Notes under the pieces: model-generated | The model's database searches: none | Seen by the model: only the letters and a program-made list of their open reading frames with translations | Told to the model about the DNA's origin: nothing | Source: Isohypsibius dastychi | Lineage: Eukaryota; Tardigrada; Eutardigrada; Parachela; Isohypsibiidae | DNA length: 21,885 bases | Assembly (NCBI GenBank): GCA_034696485.1 | Contig: JAQIWT010000375.1 | Span: 1-21,885, forward strand | Direction of reading: 5' to 3' | Program-made: the position numbers and the translations under genes | Shown here: piece after piece, positions 1 through 9,900 of the stretch | Numbering within the stretch: position 1 is the stretch's first letter | How the letters are laid out: the number at the start of each line of letters is the position of its first letter

Positions 1-288
1 GGTTTGGACCAAAGTTGGCACCTTGGTTTGGTTTAAATTTTGGTTTGGTTTCATACAAAAGCGTGCTGGCTCAAGGTTCCTATTCCACCATAAACTACGA
101 ATTTCGTCAAGAGTAAAACCAGTAGCCTGAAAGTCGTGGAATCACGATCACGAAACGATTAAAATGTTTGGTTTATTGATTTAAGTAACATCTTTTTTTC
201 GTATTTTTCACAATCAACGCATTTCACGCATGTTTCGCACGGCAGAAACATTTTGTACTTCTTGGCTATTTGAAATCGATATAAAATA
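1..288. other. Left-edge non-coding stretch with TTTGG-rich repeats
   Basis: No gene was recognised. Bases 1-52 contain several copies of a TTGGTTTGG word (near 1, 24 and 42), a low-complexity stretch. Bases 88-121 closely match 5323-5356 in the F-box/zinc-finger array; the two differ at only a couple of positions by eye. This suggests a stray piece of that array unit at the window edge. The rest is AT-rich and unremarkable. Confidence 0.5.
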
Positions 289-313
289 CAGTAAACTTCC
301 GCTATGTGAATAA
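289..313 (+). repeat. Left terminal inverted repeat
   Basis: This 25-bp sequence is the exact reverse complement of 836-860 and is preceded by the TA at 287-288. Confidence 0.9.
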
Positions 314-835
314 CTCGCTATCTGAATATTCCAGACTCGTGTCGTCAAGCTGACGTATGGGCCACTTTAAGTGGAGGGTCCGGCATTGTGCTCAACGGGG
401 GGATTTTCGCTATCTGAATAATAGACCCCTTTCCTGTAGGCTCACTCATCCAACACTGCATTGTTGTGGTTTCTGAATTTCTGATTCTCGAGCTTCTTTT
501 CGTTTTTCTTTGACTTGTAGCCAGGAATTTGGGACTGAACAGCCAGTCGGTTTCGAGAATAATTACGAAGAGAAAAGAAATTGAAGCTGCATGGAGCCCG
601 GGAATTGTCGACCAGCAGAGGGAAAAAACAGCATACTGCTGCTTTTAACTTTTCTGAGTCTGATGCTAAAAAACCTCTGAAAACTGGTTTCCGTGAATAA
701 AGTCTACGCTGGAATACTTTTTCTAAGCTTTTTTCTGCCGGAAACTAAAAGGTCATCTCATGGATTTCTTGACGTCACATGCCTCCTCTGCCTGCATAAT
801 GTTGTGGTTTTACCCGCTATGTGAATTGCCAAACC

Positions 836-860
836 TTATTCACATAGCGGAAGTTTACTG
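836..860 (-). repeat. Right terminal inverted repeat
   Basis: This is the exact reverse complement of 289-313, followed by the TA at 861-862. A direct-orientation copy of the inner repeat motif lies just inside it, near 813-826. Confidence 0.9.
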
Positions 861-1126
861 TAGCTCAAAACATTGAAAAACAATATTTATTTCGTTGTCC
901 ATCAAAATCTCAGTCATCAATCTTATTAGTTCATCCATACCATTAAGACAGGTGTGATTGCGTAAACGGTTTTACAGTCAAACTATCGGTTTATCAACAA
1001 AATAAAAAACGCACAAAGACAGCGTCTTGCAGACTTCAGAAAATTTAAAAAACATCTATTACACACATGGACGGAATGCATGTACGGTGCGTTGTTCGGT
1101 TTTTAAAAAAAGGACAAGTGAGTAAA

Positions 1127-1770
1127 TCAAGAGCTGGATTTGCGAATACCAATTACATCCAAAGTGTTAGTAAATGGCAAAGACCTAATCCAGCAGTTGT
1201 CAGGATTAACTGTGTAGAAAATACATGTCGGAAGGAGACTGCAGATCCTTTCGCACTCACTAAACGACCAAATGTTTTGTAGGTGCAGAATTACACTGAG
1301 GTTGAAATCACCGATGAGGAGACTGCTAATCGTATGCGAGGGAAATCGAATATACTCTATTTTCTGCGAGCCTCTGGACAACACCATACCCTCTTGGTAG
1401 ATTGCATATTGCTCATATTGCTTATCCGCTTGAACTATCTGACAAGTTTTGTTTGAAGCAAAGTAGACATAGATGTCACAGTTGCTTCTAATTTCACATA
1501 TTTGTTGGCATGTAGTTTGGTCAAGAGATCTCATGGTGAATGTGTCGATATGGAGAGCATGCCACGATGGTCCTTGAGAGACGACGTTACTTATGATGAG
1601 AAAAGCACCATTCACATGTACTTCGTCATGTTCTTCATGAGCACACGTCCCAGCAGCAATCTATCAGAAAAGAGTGGGTTACTACTTCAAAAGGTCAACA
1701 CAAGCGAGCTTTTCACTTTACTTACCGCAGCTAGCGAGAGAAGGGTGAGGAGGTTGGTTTTGAACGGCAT
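1127..1770 (-). CDS. Secreted two-module PAN/Apple-like protein
   Basis: Two exons, complement of join(1127..1660, 1726..1770), encode 192 residues. The 65-nt intron has a GTAAGT donor and a GATAG acceptor, in phase 0. Exon 1 encodes MPFKTNLLTLLSLAA, the start of a signal peptide that continues into exon 2 (IAAG), with a likely cleavage site near residue 20. Two cysteine modules follow with matching layouts: C-x3-C-x5-C-x11-C around residues 66-88, and C-x3-C-x5-C-x9-C around residues 151-171. This spacing and the hydrophobic strands in front of each first cysteine resemble PAN/Apple domains, which bind protein or carbohydrate outside the cell. No transmembrane segment follows, so secretion is expected. 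A TATA box lies 47 nt upstream. The final exon could in principle hide a short intron, but the continuous frame preserves the second module. Ligand and tissue are unknown. Confidence 0.75.
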
Positions 1771-1816
1771 TTTACCCAGCTGATCAAACTACTCGCTTCA
1801 CATTCTTCTAAATCTG

Positions 1817-1824
1817 CTTTTATA
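1817..1824 (-). promoter_or_regulatory. TATA box of the PAN-like gene
   Basis: TATAAAAG reads on the minus strand about 47 nt upstream of the ATG at 1770, a normal distance for a short 5' leader. It is an uninterrupted TATA consensus in the right orientation. Confidence 0.55.
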
Positions 1825-2255
1825 CTAGTAGGATGCTCAATCATGCGACTTGTCGAAGATTCGAATACTAGCCGATAATAATGATGTTATTGACGATGGG
1901 CCATTGTATTGTGATACTTATATGCTTATTTATGCAGCGTCAGCATCACCTGTTTCAAATATGGTTTAGTTCAACCATTGTTTATACAGGCAGTAATTGA
2001 TAGATACCGATGAAGTCGGACAGACCTTATCGCGGAATTTATACTTTGGTCTGATCAAACTGGCAACCAAAGAAAATCCCCGAGAATATTGAAAAATCTC
2101 CGTCGTTTAATTTTCGACTTACTTCTGTTATCCGACATCGGTACGATCTGGACGCATCAGAAGACTACGACGAATCAGAACAATCCCAAAACAATACCAA
2201 AAAACGTTGCAGACAGAAATTTGAGACAGTTCTGAAAAATCATTCATTCATTTTT
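1825..2255. other. Intergenic stretch upstream of the PAN-like gene
   Basis: No gene was recognised. It probably carries the upstream control region of the minus-strand PAN-like gene. A GATAA site near 1875 could be a GATA-factor site, but such words are common by chance. Similarity to the zinc-finger terminal exon begins at about 2255. Confidence 0.4.
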
Positions 2256-2858
2256 TCAGTATTCAGGTTGCCGCAGTTTTGCATGATGCAAGCGATCTTT
2301 CGTTTCCAGGACAATCCGCATTCCGTTCAGTTATACATTCTAGTCTTGGTCGTTTGAAACACTGTCACTCTCCAACTGAGTTGGAATCAACGTCTTTTCG
2401 ATCCAGTGCCAATGCTGCTTTTTCTTCAGGCGAATGTGTCCCCAAGTGCAATTCCGCCACTGCTTCGTTTTCCGAGTATTTCATTCAGATTTTGCAGCGG
2501 CAGCCAAGTACTTTCTTCAAAGGGAGATCGAGCTCAGGGATTGTTGAGGGTGAGGTTTGCGGGTGAATTGAAGTCAGGTGGGCGATCGGGGCAGTTTGGT
2601 GTGGGAAACCCAGTCTGCATTCACGGCATTTGAAGAGAAATCTAGTACACGCGTCCGGTACTTGTGTTTCTGTGTGTGATATTCTTGTTCAAACCGGGAG
2701 TGGGTTCGATGTGGTTACTGCTTGGAAGTTCGTCAAAGATATATTGAATGAGACACGGATGCCGCCGGTCAGCGCTTGGGGATTCCACAACGGCCTGAAA
2801 CGGATCGAGTTCAATCTCAGAACGCTGCTCGTTTCCGGTTGATTCTGAGTCATTCCAT
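2256..2858 (-). pseudogene. Decayed copy 1 of the zinc-finger terminal exon
   Basis: Aligned by eye on the minus strand, this follows the last exon of the PRDM-type gene at 6988-7557 plus some flanking sequence, over most of its length. It is not functional: the codons for the last finger contain an in-frame TGA at 2327-2329 (minus strand), where the living gene reads Ser-Cys-Thr. Other small indels break the frame. Upstream exons, start codon and PR domain are absent, so only the 3' end was copied. It is followed rightward by the same flank seen after copy 2 (Lys-rich-free AT sequence near 2860-2910), which places it in the same duplicated unit. Confidence 0.8.
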
Positions 2859-2954
2859 TATTACGAGTTTCATTAAGACCAGGACCGTGGAATCTTGGAA
2901 TTCCATGACTACCAAAAGAAATACTAATGGTAATAGAAGTACAAAATTTTTCGT

Positions 2955-2974
2955 CCCCCCCCCCCCCCCCCCCC
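2955..2974 (+). repeat. C20 homopolymer tract
   Basis: This is an uninterrupted run of 20 cytosines, a poly-G run on the minus strand. Such G runs can fold as G-quadruplexes and in C. elegans are unstable without the DOG-1/FANCJ helicase (established knowledge). It is paired with an equally long G tract at 3063-3082. Runs this long are prone to sequencing length errors. Confidence 0.9.
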
Positions 2975-3062
2975 AAAAAATTTTTTTTTCTGTTTTCAAA
3001 AACACTCTTAGAAAAAACGGATCATCGAAACTGTGGGAAATATAAGCGACCAGAAAGTAATT

Positions 3063-3082
3063 GGGGGGGGGGGGGGGGGGGG
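3063..3082 (+). repeat. G20 homopolymer tract
   Basis: This is an uninterrupted run of 20 guanines. It is complementary to the C20 run at 2955-2974, with 88 nt between, so the pair could form a G:C stem or act as two quadruplex-prone sites on opposite strands. Confidence 0.9.
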
Positions 3083-3340
3083 ACAACGTTTTTCCGGGGA
3101 TATTTGGTTAATCGATTTGATCAACTGTTTGATTTTTATCCCAATATCAAATTTGACTTGACAAAATTAATGTTTGACGTTTCCTTACTGGCTACTGCGA
3201 ACGAGCAACAGCGCGGACGGTCCATTTTGCCAGGTGCCATGTGGTAAGCAGAATGGGTCATCGATCGATTGCCCATCCAGTGCCCATTTGTATTTTCTTC
3301 GACAACCGCATTTATTTAACTCTCTACAAATGCATTCAAA

Positions 3341-4542
3341 ATGAGCGAATTCAATGATTTACCATTCGAAGTGATGATCATCATTTTCCAAAAAGTGGAC
3401 TCAATCAGCCAGAAACGTCTCCAAATGTAAGTCCACCACTTTACGAATACCGCATTGTGGGCTTTCGCTTCGCTTGTTCTTAACCAAATAAAAAGTCAAT
3501 ACCCTGTTTATTACAGTGTGTGCAGAAAATGGTACAGTGTTCTGAAATCAGCCCTATTCTCCAAGGAAGTGCTGTTGGATCTTGCACTCCAATTCAGCGA
3601 ACCCGACGTCGACTACAGAATATCCGAGAAGATAATTTCGATGCATGAGAAACTCATTACCGACAAAGTCACAAAGATTGTGTTCATTCTCGATTCCAAA
3701 AGAGTGTCAGCGGATTACGGGTGTCTTCTTGACATCAGGTAGATCTGGTTCCGACCACGAGTGCAGTGTACTTTAACTTGAGTGTAACTTTTCTATATGG
3801 TAGTATGTACGTGGCAGTTTCGTACCCGTTCGACCGCGACGACTGCAAATATGTACCGAAAGAAAATGTTAAATCACTTGTACTAGTCAACGTCCCAATC
3901 ACGTTCAATCCTTGGACAAGGACGCCTAACTTACGTTTTTTGAGGAAAAGTTACGACGTCAAGCTGATTCAATGCAGTGTCAATGTACATCATCTCGTAC
4001 ATCCTACCATTACATCAAGAATACTCCCATTCTACTCCGTGCATGAGCCAACAAACATCGAAGACTTCGCCATCCGGCGGTCGGAATTTGTATCAACTGA
4101 GACGGAAGTGTCTGTTGAATATGTGGTGCATATTATGGAAGAGTCTCTGCAACCTCTGACACTCCAACAGAAAAACGACATTTGCGCATTTCGCGAAGCC
4201 ATCCCTGGGCCTGTCAAGAATATCTTACCGTGGGAGGCACATGAGTACAACGCAATCATGAAATATCTCGAAGAGTACATTACAGAACAGCACCATGTTC
4301 AAGTTTAACAAACTCGTTTTCACAGGAATGGGCTGGATGAGTGTGATCTTGATGAGCTCCCCAGGTTCATTCAACAACTTTTGCATCGCATCACAGGGAA
4401 GAATGCTGAGTATACAATCCCACCTGGTTTTCGAATATCAGCACCGGATTTCTGGACAGATGTGGATATTCTGGCTCTGGCAAGAGAGAAACTATTCGGG
4501 CACAAGGATACCGTTATCACGATCATTCACTCAGGGTTCTAA
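3341..4542 (+). CDS. F-box protein, array copy A
   Basis: Four exons, join(3341..3426, 3517..3738, 3804..4274, 4326..4542), encode 331 residues. Introns are 90, 65 and 51 nt and all phases agree. The N-terminal F-box spans about residues 6-40: NDLPFEV near its start, then VCRKW at residues 30-34, rebuilt across intron 1. F-box proteins bind Skp1 and present targets to an SCF ubiquitin ligase. The C-terminal half (about 100-331) should be the target-binding part; I cannot assign it to a named family. A frame running past 4274 ends at 4308, but the GTACATT donor and TTTTCACAG acceptor are conserved in the second copy, and the spliced exon 4 keeps a long matching frame. Compared with copy B it lacks a short segment in exon 2 and ends 13 residues or so earlier. 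No obvious poly(A) signal was seen before the antisense zinc-finger fragment. Confidence 0.85.
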
Positions 4543-4689
4543 CCAATATTTATACTAAACTAACAGCAGAATCTGGAATTAATTAGGACGAATCATAGAG
4601 AAAACAGATTCAAATTTGCGACATCAGCAATGCAAATGGAAAAAAGTCTCCCCGAAGGCGAAATTAAAACAGCAAAAGCCTATCAATGA

Positions 4690-5300
4690 TTGCCCAACAA
4701 TTCAAAAGTTTTGTGATATTCAGGGTGCTCCAACTTTGCGTGATACCAGAGATCTTTCGCTTTCCGGAAAAGTGATCCGCATTCCGTACAGTTATACATC
4801 TCCAGTCCACATCGTTTGAAACACGCTCCTACCAATTTGGAACCAAGTTTTTTCCATCCAAAGCCAACAATGTATTTTTTCTGAGACGAATGGGTCTCCA
4901 AGTGCATTTCCGCCGCTGCTTCGTTTCCGAGAAAGTAATGCAAAATTTGCAGCGGTAGTAGTCTTGAACTTTCTTCAAAGGGAGATTCAGCTCGGCATTG
5001 TTTAGGGTAGATTTCCGGGTGAACCGAGGTCAGCTGGGAGCTCAGGGCGGTTCTTCGTGGGAAACCCAGTCTGCTTTCATGGTATTTGAACATAGATCTA
5101 ATGAAGTTGTTAGGTGCTGGTGATTTCTGCAATTAGATATTCTTGCTCGAATTGGGAGTGGGTTCGATGTGGTCACAGCTTTGAAGTTCGTCAAGGATAC
5201 TTGAGCGAGACCCGGATCCGGGATCAGCGCTTGGGAATTCCTCAACGTCCTGAAACGAATTAAGTTGAGTATCCCAACGCTGTTCATATCCGGCTGAATT
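4690..5300 (-). pseudogene. Decayed copy 2 of the zinc-finger terminal exon
   Basis: This is a second minus-strand copy of the last exon of the gene at 6988-7557. The final finger (YNCTECGSLF... to the stop near 4683) still reads in frame, and a 149-residue open frame survives. However, the finger matching ZF10 has lost both cysteines (KYHES where the living gene has KCREC). The centre reads in a shifted frame between two indels, and the region matching the exon start lies in another frame. No upstream exons, PR domain or start accompany it. It lies tail to tail with F-box gene A, about 140 nt beyond its stop, mirroring the arrangement of F-box B and the intact gene. Confidence 0.85.
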
Positions 5301-5620
5301 TTCTACGGATCATTCTACTCTACTATAAACTACGAATTTCATCAAGAGTAAAACCATGGAATTTTGAAGTCATGGAATCATGGAAATTTTTGATTTATTA
5401 TTTTAACTTGGTGTTTCATTTTTATTCCAATATCAAACTTGACTTGACAAAATTAATGTTTCATGTTCGATTACTGCCAACGAGCAACAGACCGGACATG
5501 CCCCTTCTATGCATGTGCTATGTGGTAAACAGAATGGACCATCGATCGATTGAAATCCGGTGCCCGTTCTTATTTTCCTCGACAAACGCATTTATTTAAT
5601 TCTCTACAAACTCATTCAAA
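5301..5620. promoter_or_regulatory. Upstream region of the second F-box gene
   Basis: This is non-coding and aligns with the flank of F-box gene A. The ATCGATCGAT palindrome recurs at 5541-5550, 80 nt before the ATG, the same spacing as in copy A. Bases 5323-5356 also match 88-121 at the window start. No TATA box was seen. Confidence 0.5.
5541..5550 (+). promoter_or_regulatory. Conserved ATCGATCGAT palindrome
   Basis: This 10-bp palindrome is preserved at the same distance upstream of both F-box genes (3260-3269 and here), although the sequence around it has diverged. It may be a promoter element of the F-box array; the binding factor is unknown. Confidence 0.4.
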
Positions 5621-6874
5621 ATGAGCCAGTTTAATGATTTACCATTCGAAGTGATGATCATCATTTTCCGAAAAGTGGACTCAATCAACCAGAAACGTAT
5701 TCAAATGTAAGTCCACTACGTACTTTGCGAATACCGCATTGTGGGCTTTCGCTTCGCTTGTTCTTGGTCAAATAGAACGTCAACCACCTATTTACTCCAG
5801 TGTGTGCAGAAAATGGCACAGTGTTCTGAAATCAGCCCCGTTCTCCAAAGAAGTGCTGCTCGAGCTTGCGCTCCAATACGACGAGCCCGTCGTCGACTAC
5901 AAAATCGACCTCAGCCTAACCTCTCGCTCCTACGAAATATCCGAGAAGATCAGTTTGATGAAGGAGAAACTCATCACCGACAAAGTCACGAAGATCGCCT
6001 TTATTTTCGATCCACGAGTTTCAGTGAGTTACGGGAGTCTCTTTGACATCAGGTAGGTCTAATTCCGACTACGAATGCAGTGTAACTTGAGTGTAACCTT
6101 TTATACGGTAGTCTGTATGCGGCAGTTTGTTACCCGTTTGACCACGATGACTATCTCTACGTACCGAAAGAAAACGTTAAATCACTTGTGCTGATCAACG
6201 TCCCAATCGCATTCCACTGGACAAGGACGCCTAGCGTATTTTATTGGAGGAAAAGATACGACATCAAGCTGATTGAATGCAGAGTAGATGTGCATTACCT
6301 TATACATCCAAGCTCAAGATCTTTCCCATTATACCCCGAGCACCAGCCAACAAACATTGAAGAATTCACCATCCGCCACGCGGACTTTGTATCACCTGAG
6401 CCGAAAGTGGCTGTTGAATATGTGATACATCTTGTGGAAGAGTCTCTGCCACCTTTGACACTCCAACAGAAAAACGACCTCTATGCATTTCTAAAAGCCA
6501 TCCCGGGGCCGGTCAAGAACATCTTGCCATGGGAGACACATGAGTACAATGCAATCCAAAAATACCTGCAAGAGTACTTTACAGAACAGCATCATGTTCA
6601 AGTCTAATCACCTCGTTTTCACAGGAATGGGCTGGATGGGCGTGACCTTGAAGAGCTCCCAAGGTTTATTCAACAACTTCTACATCGCATCACAGGGAAG
6701 AATGCTGCCTATACAATGCCACCTGGTGTTCGAATATCAGCACCGGATTTCTGGACAGATGTCAATGTTCTAGCCATAGCGCGAAAGAAACTCTTCGGAC
6801 ACAAAGATACCGTTACCATGATCATTCAATCACGTCTAAAACAATTTCAAACTAACGACATAATCTGGAATTAG
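5621..6874 (+). CDS. F-box protein, array copy B
   Basis: Four exons, join(5621..5706, 5801..6052, 6112..6573, 6625..6874), encode 349 residues. Introns are 94, 59 and 51 nt and phases agree. It is the tandem paralogue of the gene at 3341-4542, with the same exon plan. The F-box is at about residues 6-40 and nearly identical in the two copies; the C-terminal region differs more. Exon 2 carries ten extra codons (around IDLSLTSRSY) relative to copy A, and the C-terminus extends further (ending in IIWN). The predicted role is a substrate receptor of an SCF ubiquitin ligase; the target is unknown. It converges on the PRDM-type gene, with only 113 nt between the two stop codons, so the 3' ends may overlap. 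A single-frame reading of exon 3 stops at 6605-6607, which is inside intron 3. Confidence 0.85.
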
Positions 6875-6987
6875 TTAGGTATGATTAAAAAGAAAACGTC
6901 CCCTCGAAACAAATTCAGATCTGGGACACCAATCATGAAAAGAAGGAAGATTTCACGAGAAGACAAAAGCAAAACAATAATAGCCCA

Positions 6988-9900
6988 TCACTGAACGCCC
7001 AACATTCCAAAAGTTTTGTAATATTCGGGATGTTCCAACTTTGCGTGATACCAGAGATCTTTCGCTTTCCGGAACAGTGATCCGCATTCCGTACAGCTAT
7101 ACATCTCTAGTCCACATCGTTTAAAACACGCTCCCACTGAGTTGGAACCCACATATTTTCCATCCAGAGCCAACGCTGCTTTGTCTTCAGGCGAATGTGT
7201 TCCCAGGTGCACTTCCGCCAATACTTCGTTTTCCGAGAAATTCATGCAAATTTTGCACCGATATCCCTGCACTTTCTTCAAAGGGAGATTGAGCTCCGGA
7301 ATTGTTGAGGGTGAGGTTTCCGGGTGAACTGAGGTCAGATGGGAGAGCAGTGCAGTACGTTGTGGGAAACCCAATCTGCATTCACGGCATTTGAAGAAAC
7401 ATCTGGTGAACGCTTCCGGCATTGATTGTTTCCGTGACCGGATATTCTCGTTTGAACTAGAAGTAGGTTCGACGTGGTCGCCACTTTGACGTTCGTCCCG
7501 GGTATGCTCGGAGGTCTTCAAATTCCGCCGATCAGCACTTGGTGTTTCCTCGAGAGTCTGAAAATTGTTAAAGTTCATTTCCATATCATGTTGATATAAA
7601 TCAGAGTCAGAAACTCACCTGAACTGGCAACGCGGAAGCATGAACACTTTCCAAATGCTCTCTCAAATCAGCAACAATCGGGAACATCTCACGGCACTTG
7701 AAGCATCGATAATTTCCATCAACCGTATGAGAGAGCTGGTGGTCTTCCAGAGCATCCTCATTCTCAAACTTTACAGGGCAGAAAAAACAACTCGGTCCAG
7801 CGTACGGAAAATCAGTTTCGCCAACCGGAAATGACGAATTCTCATTCAGGACACCATCGTCCATTTCTGCATGTCCGGAGGTGGATTCAGAACCTTCCGG
7901 GGCAAAATTTGAAGAAATCTTCAAAAAAATCTCAAAGATAAGTTGAAGTCAAATACACCAATTGAAATTCTTACATTTCGGTTATGAGAGACTATGTAGT
8001 TTAGTTGACCCGCCATCGATGGAGTTGATCCAAACCCAAACAGCCCATCATTCTTTCCCAACCTATGCGATCCGCGAATATGGGACGACGCTTTTTCGTA
8101 GTCTTTGAACAATTTGGGACAGTCGGTACATGGATATTCCCCGTTAATCTGATGATGAGCCTTGTGGTGACTGGAGAGTAACAAGGTGCTCGAGAATGAC
8201 TGGTTGCAGTAAATACAACTAATCTTCCACGGAGCCTTTGCTTCTTTCCGGCTTTCCTTAGCCTTTCCGCCATTTCTCGTATTTGTGGAAGATTTAAGCA
8301 TTTCTGCGATCAGAGCTGTCCGTTCTTCGATGAATTTGTCGCGATTTTCAGAATCACTTCCGGTCGGCGTGATTTCCGCTTCTTCGTCAGAGTCAGAATT
8401 CGCTGGATCCAGTTTCGAAGCCGGATCAGTCGTTTCCAAAATTCCATTTCCGGTCTCGGACATCTTTTCATTCGGATTCGGATTTGTCCTGTTGGATTTT
8501 TCTTTTCTGATCAGGTGGACGTGCAACTTATGAAGAGTCAGGCCGGATTGTGAGATGGATCGAACATCGCATAAATCGCAGAGGTACGCGTGGTCCTGAG
8601 AGAAAAAGTTGGTCAGTTCTAATGGAAAACGATGTAAATGAATGAGCAAGTCCGATATTTACCGGCCTGCCTTTGTTTTCCACTTGATGATCCCTCAAAT
8701 GTGGCTTCAGCCGGAACTCCATCACACAATGTGGACACTTGAATTTGTACAGACTTGAATTCTGAAAATAAAATACAAGATAAAAGCCAAAAGAATTCTT
8801 CAGAAAAATAAAACCGCTCATATACCGAAAATCCTGAATTGATACAGGAACGGAAGAAACACTAATGAAACTAAACATTCCTAGAAAACCGAATTTACCG
8901 TCTGATGAGATCGCACATGAGCGACAAACCGATCCGGCGCTACAGCAGGCACAGAGAATCCGCACAATTCACATGTCATTCGTCTCCCGTGGCTTTCCTT
9001 GAAATGCGCCGACATCCTCTCGTACTCCTTGAACATTTTCGGACATTTCGGACACGTATACATTCCGTCTTCCAAATGCTTAAACTGATGGTGCAAACAC
9101 AAATCCTTCGAGTTGCGGAACATTTTCCCACAAATCACACACTGATATCCTCGATTTCTCATCCCAGTTTGAATTTCCGGAACATCGATCTTCGCTCTTT
9201 TAAAACCATTAGGATTCGAGGGGGTCAGAAATCTGACGGTCCCAGATTTGGGCTTTTTACCCAGTGTTTCTTCCACTTCCGGTTCGTTCTCAGTTTCGAC
9301 ATTCGACGTTCGGATTAACATCGCTTTTGGTTTCAGGATAGAATGGAGTCCAAAACAACTCGGTTTCTTGGATGACGAACTTCCGGTTGATTTTTTGTTT
9401 GGAAACGATGAACCGACTTGATAACTTTTTAGAAGAGCTTCCGTCATGGAAATGGCGTAATTGTCAGCTTTGCGAACTCTGAGCTCCTCTCCTGGGGAAA
9501 TTTCTCGGATGACCGCGAAATAAATTTTGGAGTCGAACTGGAATGCAGCGAGATTTTGCTCGGTGGGATCTTCGGCATCGCGGACGAATTTTATCCAGTT
9601 GGTATTATAATCAGATTCGAGGCAAAAATCAGTCCACAATCCGTTTGCGCAAAGGGAATATTTGGATTCTGGATAAGCGGATCCGGGTTCAGAAGACGCG
9701 ATTAAGGGTCCAAAAACGGAACGAACTGGAATTCCGACACGACTGACCACAACTTTCTCTGAAAACAAACATTTTGTATGCATTTTTCACTCTAAATATT
9801 CGAACGATTTTGAAAAATGAGAAACACCAATTCTGAATTTTTTAGGTCTCAACAAAAACTAAACAGAAGAAAATTACCGTTGTTGTCGAACTGGAAGTCC

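Larger units (their letters stand above)
289..860. mobile_element. Non-autonomous pogo-like (Tc1/mariner superfamily) inverted-repeat element
   Basis: The ends are perfect 25-bp inverted repeats at 289-313 and 836-860, beginning CAGTAAACTTCCGCTATGTG. Each end is flanked by TA (287-288 and 861-862), the target-site duplication of the Tc1/mariner superfamily. A terminal CAGT is typical of the pogo/Tigger branch (family knowledge). Subterminal copies of CGCTATSTGAAT (S is C or G) occur near 316, 409 and 814, as expected for transposase-binding repeats. No transposase reading frame is present, so the element would depend on an enzyme encoded elsewhere. The perfect ends suggest fairly recent activity. 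The superfamily is well supported; the pogo assignment is inferred from the terminal bases only. Confidence 0.85.
2859..3340. promoter_or_regulatory. Upstream region of the first F-box gene, with homopolymer insertion
   Basis: From about 3110 to 3340 this region aligns with 5395-5620 upstream of the second F-box gene, so it is the shared promoter region of the array. A conserved ATCGATCGAT palindrome lies 81 nt before the ATG (near 3260), and no TATA box was seen. The stretch at about 2915-3110, holding the C20 and G20 tracts, has no counterpart in the second copy and looks like an insertion or local expansion. Confidence 0.5.

Noticed and set aside
1067-1282. 71-codon plus-strand frame
   Set aside because: It mostly overlaps, antisense, the PAN-like coding exon and has no recognisable features.
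2689-3247. Several open frames across the C20 and G20 tracts
   Set aside because: They consist of poly-Pro or poly-Gly read through homopolymers and pseudogene sequence, with no domain or splice support.
4275-4308. Stop at 4306-4308 taken as the end of F-box gene A (and 6605-6607 for copy B)
   Set aside because: Both lie in a conserved 51-nt intron; splicing gives a longer matching C-terminal exon in each paralogue.
4683-5132. 149-codon minus-strand frame read as a genuine zinc-finger gene
   Set aside because: One finger has lost both cysteines, the centre is frame-shifted compared with the intact gene, and all upstream exons are missing; it is a decayed duplicate.
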